NCBI GenBank assembly: GCA_019704295.1
Contig: AP024596.1
Location: 853,369 to 917,368, forward strand
Source of the DNA: Sulfolobales archaeon HS-7
GTDB lineage: Archaea > Thermoproteota > Thermoprotei_A > Sulfolobales > Sulfolobaceae
Length of the DNA stretch: 64,000 nt
Direction: 5' to 3'
The translations under genes and the position numbers were made by a program. The notes beneath the pieces were generated by a model, which had not been told where the DNA came from, searched no databases, and saw only the letters and a program-made list of their open reading frames with translations. Every line of letters begins with the position of its first letter. Within the stretch, counting starts at the first letter, position 1. This document shows, piece by piece, positions 38,821 through 48,600 of this stretch.

Positions 38821-39420
38821 ATGCTTCACGTACTATATGCGCTCTACATATTGATCGTTGCCGGACATTATACCTCACTTAATTATACAGAAACTCCAAA
38901 CGGTTCGTATATAACTATTATTGACGCGAATAACTCTGTAACGTTACCTCTCCCTATCCCCTTTGAGATATCGCCTAATGGGGAAAACTTAACTTATAAA
39001 AATGTGACACTTATTGCCAAACCTATACATCAAGTAGTAATAAACTTCAACGGAAGGAAAAGAGGAATGCTAATGGACGTTGTTCTCAGAACACCGCAAT
39101 TTAGAGGTCTAAACTCATCTGTAATAAATGCTTCTGTTGTGGTGTTCGATAACGGTCTTATATACAATGCTACCGGGAATAATTTTAGTCTAGTATTAAT
39201 AAAGACAGATTTTTTTACGAATACTATTAATTTAGATCCTATTTACTATGCTATTCTAATATCCTTAGCAACAATAATTGTTTTCTCATTATCTAAGTTT
39301 GGTATACGAAGGAAAAGCAAAAAAGAAGACTATACCGATAGACCTCCTTATTGGGTCAGAGCCTCTACCTCTAACCCTCTCCCTCAAGCCGCTAACAAGG
39401 ACTTTATAACTTCTTTATAA
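38821..39420 (+). CDS. Predicted N-glycosylated single-pass surface protein
   Basis: A 199-residue protein with an N-terminal hydrophobic segment (1-15, signal-like), an ectodomain to about 140, a transmembrane helix at 142-158, and a basic then acidic cytosolic tail (RRKSKKED). The ectodomain has nine N-x-S/T sequons (Asn21, 27, 37, 56, 61, 98, 103, 116, 121), a density seen in Sulfolobus surface proteins. No enzymatic motif. The last 37 bp overlap the convergent Fe-S flavoprotein gene. Confidence 0.65.
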   Translation: MLHVLYALYILIVAGHYTSLNYTETPNGSYITIIDANNSVTLPLPIPFEISPNGENLTYKNVTLIAKPIHQVVINFNGRKRGMLMDVVLRTPQFRGLNSSVINASVVVFDNGLIYNATGNNFSLVLIKTDFFTNTINLDPIYYAILISLATIIVFSLSKFGIRRKSKKEDYTDRPPYWVRASTSNPLPQAANKDFITSL

Positions 39421-41192
39421 CTCTCTGGTAAGTAACTCTCTCCAAGGAGAATTATTGCAAGTTGATATGCCGGTAAACTTACTGAACTTCTCAATAGTCT
39501 TGAGTATTTCTCATATATCTCATTATCTATGTCTTTAAACCACTCGATTTGGTATAATATATTTTCAATTTCTTTCTTCTTTTTAATTAACATCCCTAAG
39601 TCTTTAACCTCTGCATCTATAATTTTTTTAACGTCAATATTCATATATGTAGTTAAATCATTTATTCCCAGTGCCTTTGCTGCTATCGGACATAGTGAAA
39701 CTTTAGCATCAGTCTTGACTTTGGGTAATCCATGACCATTTATCATGTTTATGAACGCACCAGAGCAGTTTCTATCCCCGTCAACTTCTATAAGGCATCC
39801 AACATGTACTGTTTCCGCTATGTTTAAGTACGAATGAAGCAGCTTAACCTCTATGTTTCTACTTTCGAAGACATTTTTCAAGTAATGGTATTCTTCAGGA
39901 GTTAGGAAAACTGCAGTCGATACCTCCTTTGGTACCTGGAATTGAAATCCCTCACGTAACACCCTATTGAAATCTATATTAAGCATTAGTATTCCTACAT
40001 CTTTGACCTTCTGTTGAATGAAAAGTAATCCCTTGAGAGCGTAGTCTTTTATAGAGAAAGAGAGAGGGGTAATAACTACTGATACGGGCTTTGGTATATA
40101 TAACTCAGGTATAGGAGAAAGAGAGAGGTTAGGAGATATTGTCTTTCTTAGGATTCTGGTAATATCTATGTGGACCGGACAAACGTTATCACATATTCCA
40201 CATAGATTACAAGTAGCCGTGTCTGGTGACGACGATATAAAGAAGCCCATAGGAGTCATGCTCTTGTTATCAGTCTGCTGAAAACGAGGGCATATATTAA
40301 CACATTTCCCACACATTATACACTCATTCATGACAGAATCGTTGTCATCAGAGAATGGATATAGTATTCGAGTGTCAAGTTGTAAAGGCGCTATCGAATA
40401 TAATGAGAAGTACATACTATTTTTTGAGAATCTAAAGAAGGCCTTATCAGCTTGAATCAACGAATCAAGCATGTTAATACCGATATTGAGCTCAACCCGA
40501 CCAAAATACCTATAGTTATGTGGGAACTCAATATTCTCCACAGGATAGCTGGATATACTGCAGTTTTCGGTAAATTTACTCACTAATTTCTCTAGTTCAT
40601 TAACATAAGTTAAATACAAAGTCAACCCTTCCTCATCCTTCACAACAGTCACATCTCTGAAGGGAGATATTGGGGAATATAGCTCCTTTAGTATTCTTTT
40701 GATATTCTCTAAGTCATTGTTGAGAGAAACAGTAACCAATTTTCTTTTCTCTTTCTTAATGATAACTGAGTATATTATCCCTCCGCTATACATTCCCTCA
40801 TTAATTTCCCCGTTAGAGACCTCTTTGACCTTAACCCTTTTTGAAATACTAAAAAACTGATTATCTCCAAAGCAACCATCATTAAAGAAAACGCTGCCAG
40901 CTACCGAAAAGCTTTCATTACAAAAGATTTCTGGCGAAAACGCCCTAACTTCTCTCCAGGTAGTTCCTGCTAAAACTTCTATTTCATCGTCTTTTTCTAA
41001 AATTCCTTTAATGTTGGAGAGATCTAATATAAAATCCCCTTCGATCCCCCTGCTTAATTCGTATCTAGGTGTAGGACTCTGAAGTGAAGCCGTAATAATA
41101 TCTGAAATATTCTTTGCCACGATTACTCTAGAAGGTGGGGGTACTCTCTTATTCCTTGCCACTGCTGAATAAACAATGTTATTGTTCCCCAT
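39384..41192 (-). CDS. Fe-S flavoprotein oxidoreductase (GlcD/GlpC-like fusion)
   Basis: A 602-residue protein. The first 230 residues resemble a reduced FAD-binding PCMH domain (RVIVAKNISDIITA, EIEVLAGTTWREV, SVAGSVFFNDGCFGDN). Two ferredoxin-type clusters follow: Cys291/294/297/301 and Cys328/331/334/338. The C-terminal 260 residues resemble a weakened heterodisulfide reductase-type CCG region (HVGCLIEVDGDRNCSG, SLCPIAAKALG) without two clear CCG motifs. It probably oxidises a hydroxy acid such as lactate or glycolate and passes electrons onward, but the substrate is unknown. Confidence 0.7.
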   Translation of the reverse strand: MGNNNIVYSAVARNKRVPPPSRVIVAKNISDIITASLQSPTPRYELSRGIEGDFILDLSNIKGILEKDDEIEVLAGTTWREVRAFSPEIFCNESFSVAGSVFFNDGCFGDNQFFSISKRVKVKEVSNGEINEGMYSGGIIYSVIIKKEKRKLVTVSLNNDLENIKRILKELYSPISPFRDVTVVKDEEGLTLYLTYVNELEKLVSKFTENCSISSYPVENIEFPHNYRYFGRVELNIGINMLDSLIQADKAFFRFSKNSMYFSLYSIAPLQLDTRILYPFSDDNDSVMNECIMCGKCVNICPRFQQTDNKSMTPMGFFISSSPDTATCNLCGICDNVCPVHIDITRILRKTISPNLSLSPIPELYIPKPVSVVITPLSFSIKDYALKGLLFIQQKVKDVGILMLNIDFNRVLREGFQFQVPKEVSTAVFLTPEEYHYLKNVFESRNIEVKLLHSYLNIAETVHVGCLIEVDGDRNCSGAFINMINGHGLPKVKTDAKVSLCPIAAKALGINDLTTYMNIDVKKIIDAEVKDLGMLIKKKKEIENILYQIEWFKDIDNEIYEKYSRLLRSSVSLPAYQLAIILLGESYLPESYKEVIKSLLAA

Positions 41193-41265
41193 AACTGAGC
41201 ATAAGTTAACCGTTATACGATTTAAATATTTAAGTTAGAAATAAGAGTATGTTGTCCAAGTTCCA

Positions 41266-41319
41266 TAAGTGATGACGTGACGGTTTTCTGACAGATGAGG
41301 AGCGTTCCCTGTCTGATAT
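41266..41319 (+). ncRNA. Candidate C/D box sRNA
   Basis: Box C GTGATGA at 41269-41275, a 12-nt guide, box D' CTGA at 41288-41291, a C'-like AGATGA at 41293-41298, a 14-nt second guide, and box D CTGA at 41313-41316. Order, box sequences and total length of about 50 nt match archaeal 2'-O-methylation guides. The D'-C' spacer is unusually short and C' is imperfect. I could not name rRNA or tRNA targets for either guide. Confidence 0.5.
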
Positions 41320-41782
41320 TTAGGCTCGGCTTAGCAGATGCATACCTAAACTAATTACTTCGTGTATCATCCTGTAATCAGAAGAATTTTTGGTTAGTAA
41401 AACGAGTTAGAGGTTGGAAGACCCTCAGGCGTGGATAGTCCCTTATATTTGAACATAAGTTAACAGACCAGCTCTTAATAACAGTCACAGATGGGGTAAG
41501 CGTTGTCAAGAAGGGTAAGCAAGGGTTGATGTAGTACGCCTCAACTCTAATTAATGGTCGCTAGGGAACTAACTAAACATCACTTCGCAGCGTTTGTGAA
41601 GGCCCTTTACCCATAGCAAGGTGGGGAAGCGGAGAGCTCCATTTGTGAGGGTAGTAAAGTTCACTATCCTTAGAAAAATTCCGTAAAGCATGGTAGGGAC
41701 AGTCTTTACCAAAAAGAATTAACTTAATTAACGAATTTCAGCAATATGAATCGCGCAATGATGAGATGAACTCCGAACCGAG
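41320..41782. other. Gene-free relic DNA
   Basis: No intact gene between the sRNA candidate and the SWIM-type ORF. Composition is G/C richer than true spacers, and one frame (41554-41727) remains open except for two amber codons, suggesting a decayed gene. A GAAAGGCC-type purine-rich repeat pattern hints at a mobile origin, but no partner copy was found. Confidence 0.4.
41554..41727 (+). pseudogene. Decayed ORF fragment with two in-frame TAG codons
   Basis: Starting at ATG, the frame reads MVARELTKHHFAAFVKALYP, TAG (41614), then QGGEAESSICEGSKVHYP, TAG (41671), then KNSVKHGRDSLYQKELT and TAA. The protein-like composition between the stops suggests a gene remnant. I do not recognise the family; it may also be chance. 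Confidence 0.3.
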
Positions 41783-41977
41783 CTAATGAGGAACCGTGTG
41801 AGTTCTGAGGTTACTTCTATATTTTAAATAGAGCTTAACCGCGTGAGAGCAGAAAGGTCGACCACATTCACATACACTGGAAATGAGTTTACCTTGATTG
41901 TCAATGGATATAACTACTCTTAGAGGTCTAGATGAGCATCTAGCCGGAATATAACCTGTTATTGTCTTTTCCTCCAT
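41783..41977 (-). CDS. Small SWIM-type zinc-finger protein, 64 aa
   Basis: A short ORF with pattern C-x-C-x4-C-x-H (Cys36, Cys38, Cys43, His45 from the ATG at 41977), matching the CxCx(n)CxH layout of SWIM zinc fingers, preceded by beta strands (RPLRVVISIDNQGKL). SWIM modules bind DNA or protein. An ATG five codons upstream (41992) is also in frame. The last 13 residues run into relic DNA and may be an extension created by an insertion. Stand-alone SWIM mini-proteins occur in Sulfolobales; its partner is unknown. Confidence 0.6.
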   Translation of the reverse strand: MEEKTITGYIPARCSSRPLRVVISIDNQGKLISSVCECGRPFCSHAVKLYLKYRSNLRTHTVPH

Positions 41978-41992
41978 ATAACAACTTCTCAT

Positions 41993-42261
41993 TTTAAATA
42001 ATTGTTATACTCAATTTTAAACCTTTAGTGAAATAATGTCCTAACTCTAAAACTCAATTTTTTTAACCAGCATTCTTAGAATTCTGGAACACATTTTCTT
42101 CTCTTTAACAGTACTATTATCTCAATTTTACTAAGAGTAAAACAATTTCTAAAATATGGGAAAATCTCGCTAGCACGACTAGAAATTAGCTAAATTTCCG
42201 TAAAACCGCTAAAGAGTCGAATTTTGTATCAGGAAAAAGTTGTTTAAGTAAGTTTTTACAT
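41993..42261. other. Gene-free A/T-rich spacer
   Basis: About 270 bp between the SWIM-type gene and the deletion copy of the transposon. Strongly A/T rich, with no frame or structured RNA that I can see. It presumably contains the promoter of the SWIM gene (TTTAAAAT-type run near 42010 on the minus strand). Confidence 0.3.
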
Positions 42262-42821
42262 GTAACAGTGTCTAATGCGCAATAAATGTTAGTTAGTTTA
42301 AAAACTAAATTTTAGGATATGGGAATAACCCACCCCACACTGTTCTATTAGGACAATAAGATAGGGGGATTACAAGAGGTGCTACACGCTCAGCCTCTAA
42401 CATGCCTATGGGAATGACGGGTCCAGAATATTATGCACGGTAACATCGTATTTCTTGACGTTCCTAGCCCTATGCAACTATGTTGTTTTCCCCTGTCACC
42501 TCATATGTTTAACTATCATAATACCGTATCTATTTCTCGTCCTTAGTCCTACGTGCTTTCCCTTGTAAGATTAAACGGCTTTGTTAGCTTCTAAGCTTAA
42601 AATATGCAGGAATACCCTTAATAAACGTTGAAATCATAACTAGAAAACTTTGTTTTTAGCCTTGATTATCAGAAATTACGAGATTATTTGCGACTCTATT
42701 TAATAAACTGATTTTATATTATTTCTCTTCTCACAATTAAGCGAATTTAATTCTAGCCAAATATGTTCTATAATTTTCTAGTTTATCTAGTATATCAGAT
42801 TTATTAAGGGTTGATACTATC
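42262..42821 (+). mobile_element. Transposon relic, copy 4 (internally deleted, about 560 bp)
   Basis: Its left end GTAACAGTGTCTAATGCGCAA matches the left repeat of copy 3 and is nearly the reverse complement of copy 3's right end. Both the left portion (GAGGTGCTACACGCTCAGCCTCTAAC, TTCTTGACGTTCCTAGCCCTATGCAA) and the right portion (CCTTGATTATCAGAAATTACGAGATT, AATTAAGCGAATTTAATTCTAG) align with copy 3, but the central 450 bp that hold the transposase are missing. This is a MITE-like deletion derivative. Confidence 0.6.
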
Positions 42822-43206
42822 TTATGCTCCTTGCATTTACTTTTAAAATATAGATTTTGGTTAAATTCATTATATTATTATCCCTTTTAAGCTGACTTAG
42901 TCCTAATATTCTCTGTAGATAAGTCACGATAATATCTTACAGGCGTAAGATTTGGTGAAACAACATTATCATGTTTTCGGAATTGTATCATTTTTAGTAA
43001 AATCGAGTAATTTACCGCTTATGATAACAACTTCTAACGTAATTTGCTTAAAACTCAGAAAGGTATTGGAGCGTGACGTTCAATCTTGAAGTTCTTTCTC
43101 AATGTCTGTAGGTATCTCTGTTGACGCAGATGCAGTAATTTCTATGCGCGACTAAGAGTAGTTGACTATGAGCGATAAGAATATATAGTCTAGTTATCCC
43201 TGCTAA
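42822..43206. other. Gene-free stretch downstream of ino1
   Basis: About 385 bp of closed frames with A/T-rich sequence; contains TAAAATATAGATTTTGG near 42843 and scattered short repeats. I see no RNA gene, repeat partner or coding remnant. Confidence 0.3.
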
Positions 43207-44256
43207 TTAAATGCTAAGACGTCGCTTATTATCTTCTTGATTCACGCTTAAGGAATTCATATATTGATATACATCAGCGACTTTCTTACGCGGGGGACTC
43301 TTGAAATAATGTGAACATATCGGGTCCGGTACACCTTTATAACCTAATTGCCTTAACTTTAGTGCAATTAGGGTGAGGTTAATAAGGGGTGATGCGGCGT
43401 TAGGACCATCATATGTTTTCAGGGATATATCGATTCTTACTGGCACGTTAAATGCGTATTCCCCTTCAATTACCATATAACTAACCCTTCTATCTTTCAA
43501 AAAGTTTACGTAGTCAGAGGTGCCTGCAGTAACTTCTATGCTATCATCACTCTGTGATATAAAGCTTGATTTAATGTTTTTCTTTATTTCTTTTATTTTA
43601 TCGTCCAACGTAAGATTTGCTTCTGCTGTTCCAGAAATATCGACTTGAAATGATCTTTTCACGTTTACACCTCTTCTTTTCAGTACATCGATTAATTCGG
43701 TATGTAGAATGGTTCCGCCCATCTGACTAAGCAAGTCATCCCCGAATAGAAGGAGACCCCTAGATTCAAAGACTTCCTTCATTTCAGAAGTGACAGGTGC
43801 AGGTGTGGCATTTATGAATGATGCGTGAGCATTAGCCGCTGCTCTAGCGTAATACATAGTTGTTTTACTCATTCCGCTTGGAATTAAGCATAGTATTACC
43901 TCAGCCTTATTTTTCTTAAATTCCTCTTCTATATCGACAGGTTTGTCTTCTGATTCCTCTATAATTTCAGCGTACTTCCCTTCTATTGGTTCTACCGTAA
44001 TACCTCTCTTTACTATTATTTCTTCGTCAACCGAGGTATACTTTTCGACCACATTAGGAGGTGCAAATATTGCATCCTTTAATGGTAAACTTACCTTTCT
44101 CTTATCAATGTCGATTGCTGACACTATTTCTATTTCCCTGGGATCTCCAAGTCTTTTATCTACGCCAAGTACAGTCCCACCTTTTCTTAGTATATTAACT
44201 GCCTGTACATACGCCGATGCAGCATTCCCTACTCCTATTAAGCTAACTTTTACCAT
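43207..44256 (-). CDS. ino1: Inositol-3-phosphate synthase (myo-inositol 1-phosphate synthase)
   Basis: A 349-residue NAD-dependent isomerase converting glucose 6-phosphate to inositol phosphate. The Rossmann GVGNAASAYVQA motif (8-19), AIDIDKRKVS, LIPSGMSKTTMYYARAA, FINATPAPVT, LLSQMGGTILHTEL and the C-terminal SYMVIEGEYAFNVPVRIDISLKTYDGPNAASP-region blocks (positions about 259-292) define the family. It supplies the headgroup used by the AIP synthase at 25906. It follows nuoN 4 bp downstream, so it is probably co-transcribed with the nuo cluster. Confidence 0.93.
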   Translation of the reverse strand: MVKVSLIGVGNAASAYVQAVNILRKGGTVLGVDKRLGDPREIEIVSAIDIDKRKVSLPLKDAIFAPPNVVEKYTSVDEEIIVKRGITVEPIEGKYAEIIEESEDKPVDIEEEFKKNKAEVILCLIPSGMSKTTMYYARAAANAHASFINATPAPVTSEMKEVFESRGLLLFGDDLLSQMGGTILHTELIDVLKRRGVNVKRSFQVDISGTAEANLTLDDKIKEIKKNIKSSFISQSDDSIEVTAGTSDYVNFLKDRRVSYMVIEGEYAFNVPVRIDISLKTYDGPNAASPLINLTLIALKLRQLGYKGVPDPICSHYFKSPPRKKVADVYQYMNSLSVNQEDNKRRLSI

Positions 44257-44260
44257 AGTT

Positions 44261-45643
44261 TCACACGATTGTGAAGAATATTATTGGAGATAATAATCCT
44301 ATCACTATAGTTAATATCGTAGCTAAATATATGCCGTCGATCTCATCACTTTTTTTGAACTCGAAATCTCCCTGTCTGAACATTTCTCTAACTACTATTA
44401 GGTAGTATCCCGCGGAAATCGCACTATTGATAACTCCTAATACTAATAACCATGGGTAATATATTGAGGATTCAAAAAGAAACACCTTTCCCCAGAAACC
44501 CGCTAGAGGTGGTATTCCGAGGAGACTTAGAAACAATATAGATGACGAGAAGGCCAACCATCTATTAGCAGAGAGTCCATTCAGACTCGACAGTTCAACA
44601 CTCCCCATTACTCTCTCTACGTAATTTGCAAGTAGAAATAGTCCGGATTGAGCTATCGAATACGCGATTACCTGAATAACTATTCCAGCTATTGCAATAC
44701 TCTCTAAAGGTGTTCCTATCATTGCAAAACCTATCATTACGAAACCCATTTGAGCTATACTACTATAGGCTAATATGCTAGTGATTCTCCTCCTTGAGAA
44801 GGCAACAAAGTTTCCAAAGAACATACTTGCGATTGCAACTAGCGAAAATATAGAGAGTAGCAACATTTTATCCAGATTATTCAGAGTAAGGAACTCAATT
44901 ACTTTAAGAAGCGAAGCTACGCCTATTATTTTCCCTACGCTGGATATCATTGCAATAACAATTCTATCGTTTTCGGAATATACATCAGGTAGCCAAGCAT
45001 GAAATGGAAAGTTTCCTATTTTAAACATGAAAGCTATCGAGAGTAATGAAATGCCTATAAGGACGAATGAGTTAATTACTGGAGAAGGATCGACTAAATT
45101 AAACGTATCTATTCCTGGGACATAAAACGCAAAGCCGAAGAGCATTATTGAACTAGAGACAATTCCCATTATCAAGTACTTTAGACCGCCTTCTACGCTT
45201 TTTATGTCCTTACTTATCATGGATATTGCGTAACTTGCAGCCGAGGCAAGTGCCCATCCTGTTATTATTATTAGAATATTAGCTGCTAGAGCTAGATATA
45301 TAGTACCCAAAAGTAAAAGCAATGAAAGAGATAAGAAAGATTGATAGGACGACCAATTCCTTATGTGTTCTTTGCTCCCTAGTATTACTATCAGGGTTGC
45401 AATTTCTGCAGCAAAAGCCAACCATAGACCTGAATTATTTAAATATAGAGATTTAGAAAATACGAAAACGTTATCTATACCTAGTGCCAATGTCAATAGT
45501 GTTAATACTGACCCTATTATTACTGAAATAACTGATAAATTAACTGCTAGTGATACTTTCTTTTGGTTAATGTGAACTAACGATAAGCTGACTATCAATA
45601 AAACTAAGCTTTGTATTGAGATTAGTACTGTTCCAACTTGCAT
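44261..45643 (-). CDS. nuoN: NADH-quinone oxidoreductase-type subunit N
   Basis: A 460-residue antiporter-like membrane subunit with about fourteen helices. The helix-7 lysine (FKIGNFPFHAWLPD) and helix-12 lysine (GIPPLAGFWGKVFLF) of the proton channel are present. The helix-5 glutamate normally found as GWE is replaced by alanine (ITGWALASAASY, Ala131), and the loop usually reading EGAPTPV is replaced by SENDRIV. Last nuo gene, overlapping neither neighbour but only 1 bp from the M-L fusion gene. Confidence 0.9.
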   Translation of the reverse strand: MQVGTVLISIQSLVLLIVSLSLVHINQKKVSLAVNLSVISVIIGSVLTLLTLALGIDNVFVFSKSLYLNNSGLWLAFAAEIATLIVILGSKEHIRNWSSYQSFLSLSLLLLLGTIYLALAANILIIITGWALASAASYAISMISKDIKSVEGGLKYLIMGIVSSSIMLFGFAFYVPGIDTFNLVDPSPVINSFVLIGISLLSIAFMFKIGNFPFHAWLPDVYSENDRIVIAMISSVGKIIGVASLLKVIEFLTLNNLDKMLLLSIFSLVAIASMFFGNFVAFSRRRITSILAYSSIAQMGFVMIGFAMIGTPLESIAIAGIVIQVIAYSIAQSGLFLLANYVERVMGSVELSSLNGLSANRWLAFSSSILFLSLLGIPPLAGFWGKVFLFESSIYYPWLLVLGVINSAISAGYYLIVVREMFRQGDFEFKKSDEIDGIYLATILTIVIGLLSPIIFFTIV

Positions 45644-48600
45644 TTAAATCACCACTGTAAATATAATTAAAAGTAAAAATATAATTATTAGACCTATTGC
45701 ATATACTGCAACGTAATTACCTATAATACCATCCTGAATCCGCGACCACGCCCTCCCTAAACCGTAGGCGGTCTGCGGTATTCTTTCGTTGAATGTTTCA
45801 TCAAATCCCCTCCGCTCTAAGCTGTTAAAAAGTCCAGACGAAAAATTATGGTATCCGTATCCTAATCTATCAAACACGGGATTTAAGTAAAAGCCCTGTT
45901 CTAATGCGGTTGAAAGGGTCTGTAGCTTGTTACCAATTTCTATACCACGTGTGTATATAAGGGATATAAGGATGCCAATAACGACGGCTATAATTACGAT
46001 AGGATCTAAATAGTAATAGGACGCAATTTCTGAGTAAGGCAAACTAATTACTTTAGTGAAAAGGCTCGATAGCACAGTATAGAATCCTACCCCTAGTCCT
46101 ATACTTGTTAATACGAGTATGGCAGGCGCTATAATCATTGTAGGATGTAGATGATGAGATTCCTCAATTTCTTCTCCTTTACTCCAAGTAAATGTCTTGA
46201 AAACAAGCCTCATAATGTAAATACTACCCAAGAATTCGGCTATAACTATAAGAGGAAATAGTCCTGAAACGTAGTTAGCTAACGCGGCTACTCCTTGATG
46301 ACCCCAATACCCTATTAGGAACGGGATGTCAGCTAGGTTCAATGCAGCTATTAACTGAAGAACGAATACGGTTTTGATTTTATTGTATAGATTCTTAAAA
46401 GTTCCAATGAATCTACTTTCTGTAGCGTGGATGACGCTTCCTGCATTCATGAAGAGTGACGCTTTATATAAGCCATGAGCGAGGAATTGAACAACTCCGG
46501 CTAGTATACCTATATATAAATACGTTGGATCTCCAAAAAATGAAGCTATTAGTAATCCGACGGAAGAGGAAAGGATCATAAATGAAATTTGGTCTGCAGT
46601 AGAATATGCCAGTAATACCTTCTGTTCATCTGAGGCCAGTGCGCCAAAACTCGTATAGAATATTGTGAAGAGAGATATTCCTATCATTACTTCAGCAAAC
46701 GTGTTTAACTCGGGAGTACCTAATGCAGGTATAAAGAAAGGGTAAAATAAGAAAGTAATAAACGCGCCTAAGTTAACCATAGTAGCTGCGTGTATAAGTG
46801 CACTAACAGGAGTCGGTCCTGTCATTGCAGTTAATAACCATTGTGTGAATGGGAACTGAGCGCTCTTGCTGAGTCCACCTAAAAAGAGTATAAGTGCTAT
46901 AACCCACCAATATGAATGGGTCAGAGGATTTATGAAGAGTTCTCTTAATCCTACAGTAAGTAGTCCCTGTGAATTGTAGAGGAGAGTATTATTTGAAAAG
47001 ATTAAAAGCGAACCAAAACCGGCTATTAGGCCTACATCGGCTAAGCGGGTAAATATCATTGCCCTTATTCCGCTGTTTGTCGGTGTAGAGATATATGGTA
47101 TACCTAACACTCTCTTTTCCGGTTTTCCTACGATATTCTTGGGATTGTCATCAAGGTAGTAACTTATTAGGCCATATGAGGCCAAGCTGGTGCCTTCCCA
47201 TCCTATTAGAAATAAATACAAATTGCCTGCTATTACTACGCTTAACATAGAAGCAACGAAGAATTCAAAAAATCCCCAATATCTTCTCAGAACCGAGTCT
47301 TCCTTCATATATCCAACACTATACAAGGATATGAACGATGCTAATCCGCTTACGATCGAGGCTAGTACAGCCTGTAACGGAGACACCTGAAAAGTCAGGT
47401 AAAATAAGGTTGATGTCAGTGTTCTTCCGAGGAAAGCTGTCTGATACACCATGTTAAGCGAGATTACGAATGCGATTATGTTGAGGACGAAGCCCAAATA
47501 TCCTCTAATATCCTGATTAAGTCCTTTAGGCGTTATTAACGCTATTATTGAGGCTATTAGTGGCAATATAAACACGAGTAGGGGTAATACGCTGTTAGCT
47601 GGTACGGTATTTACCAGATAATTAAACGCTGGGGACAAGAGATTTGGGACGAAGAAGAAAATTATACTCATAACCGCTAGAAACAACATGGGTATCGAAT
47701 AGGCTATAATTTTATCTAATGAGACGCTCTCTTTTTTTCCACCGTAAACTCTCTTAAATAGGTACGTTAAATAGGCCGAGGATGTTCCGATTGCAATCAT
47801 TATAGCTGCTACAATTCCTATAAACCACGCTTCTCCGAATCTTACTCCTAACTCTCCTGCAGATAGAATCAGAAGTATTTCACTGATCAAACCTATTGTT
47901 GGTGGCAAGCCAAGCAAATTGAGGATACCTATAAACGATGTAGTACTGTGCAAAGGGGATGACAAATATAACCCACCTAGACGTTCGATATCCCTTGTAC
48001 CGATTTCGGTTATTGAGGCGCCTGCGCTCATGAAGAGAATTGCTTTTCCTAGTCCGTGAGAGACGTATATCAGTATTGACGCTACAATTGCGAGCGGTAA
48101 GATCGCTATATTCTGTGATAACCCAAGAGCAAACCCTATAGAGGCCGCCAACATCATGTATCCCATTTGGGAAACACTAGAGTATGCAAGAAATCTCTTG
48201 AAATCCCCTTGAGTAAAGGCCATTATACCTCCGTAAATCATTGTTACTAACGCCCAGATTATGAAAACGGGAGCCAGCAGGTTCAGCTGTGGAAACATGA
48301 AATAGTAAAGAATTATTACGAATACGCCAAGTCCTACCGTGTTAGGACTCAGTAAAACGGAAATTGGAGTGGGTGCCTCACCATGAGCGTAGGGAAGCCA
48401 AGTATTAAATAGAAACATAGCGGCCTTTATCATCATTCCTATTATGGCTAGCACAAATGCTATCGTTAGAATAGGGTTAGTGGTGTATTGCACTATTTGG
48501 AAAGGTCGTTGATATATGTCAGGGTTTTTATAGGGTCCAGCAAATATTAAGGTTAGAATGGAGGCTAGTAAGAGGATAGTGCCTATATGTGTCCATATGA

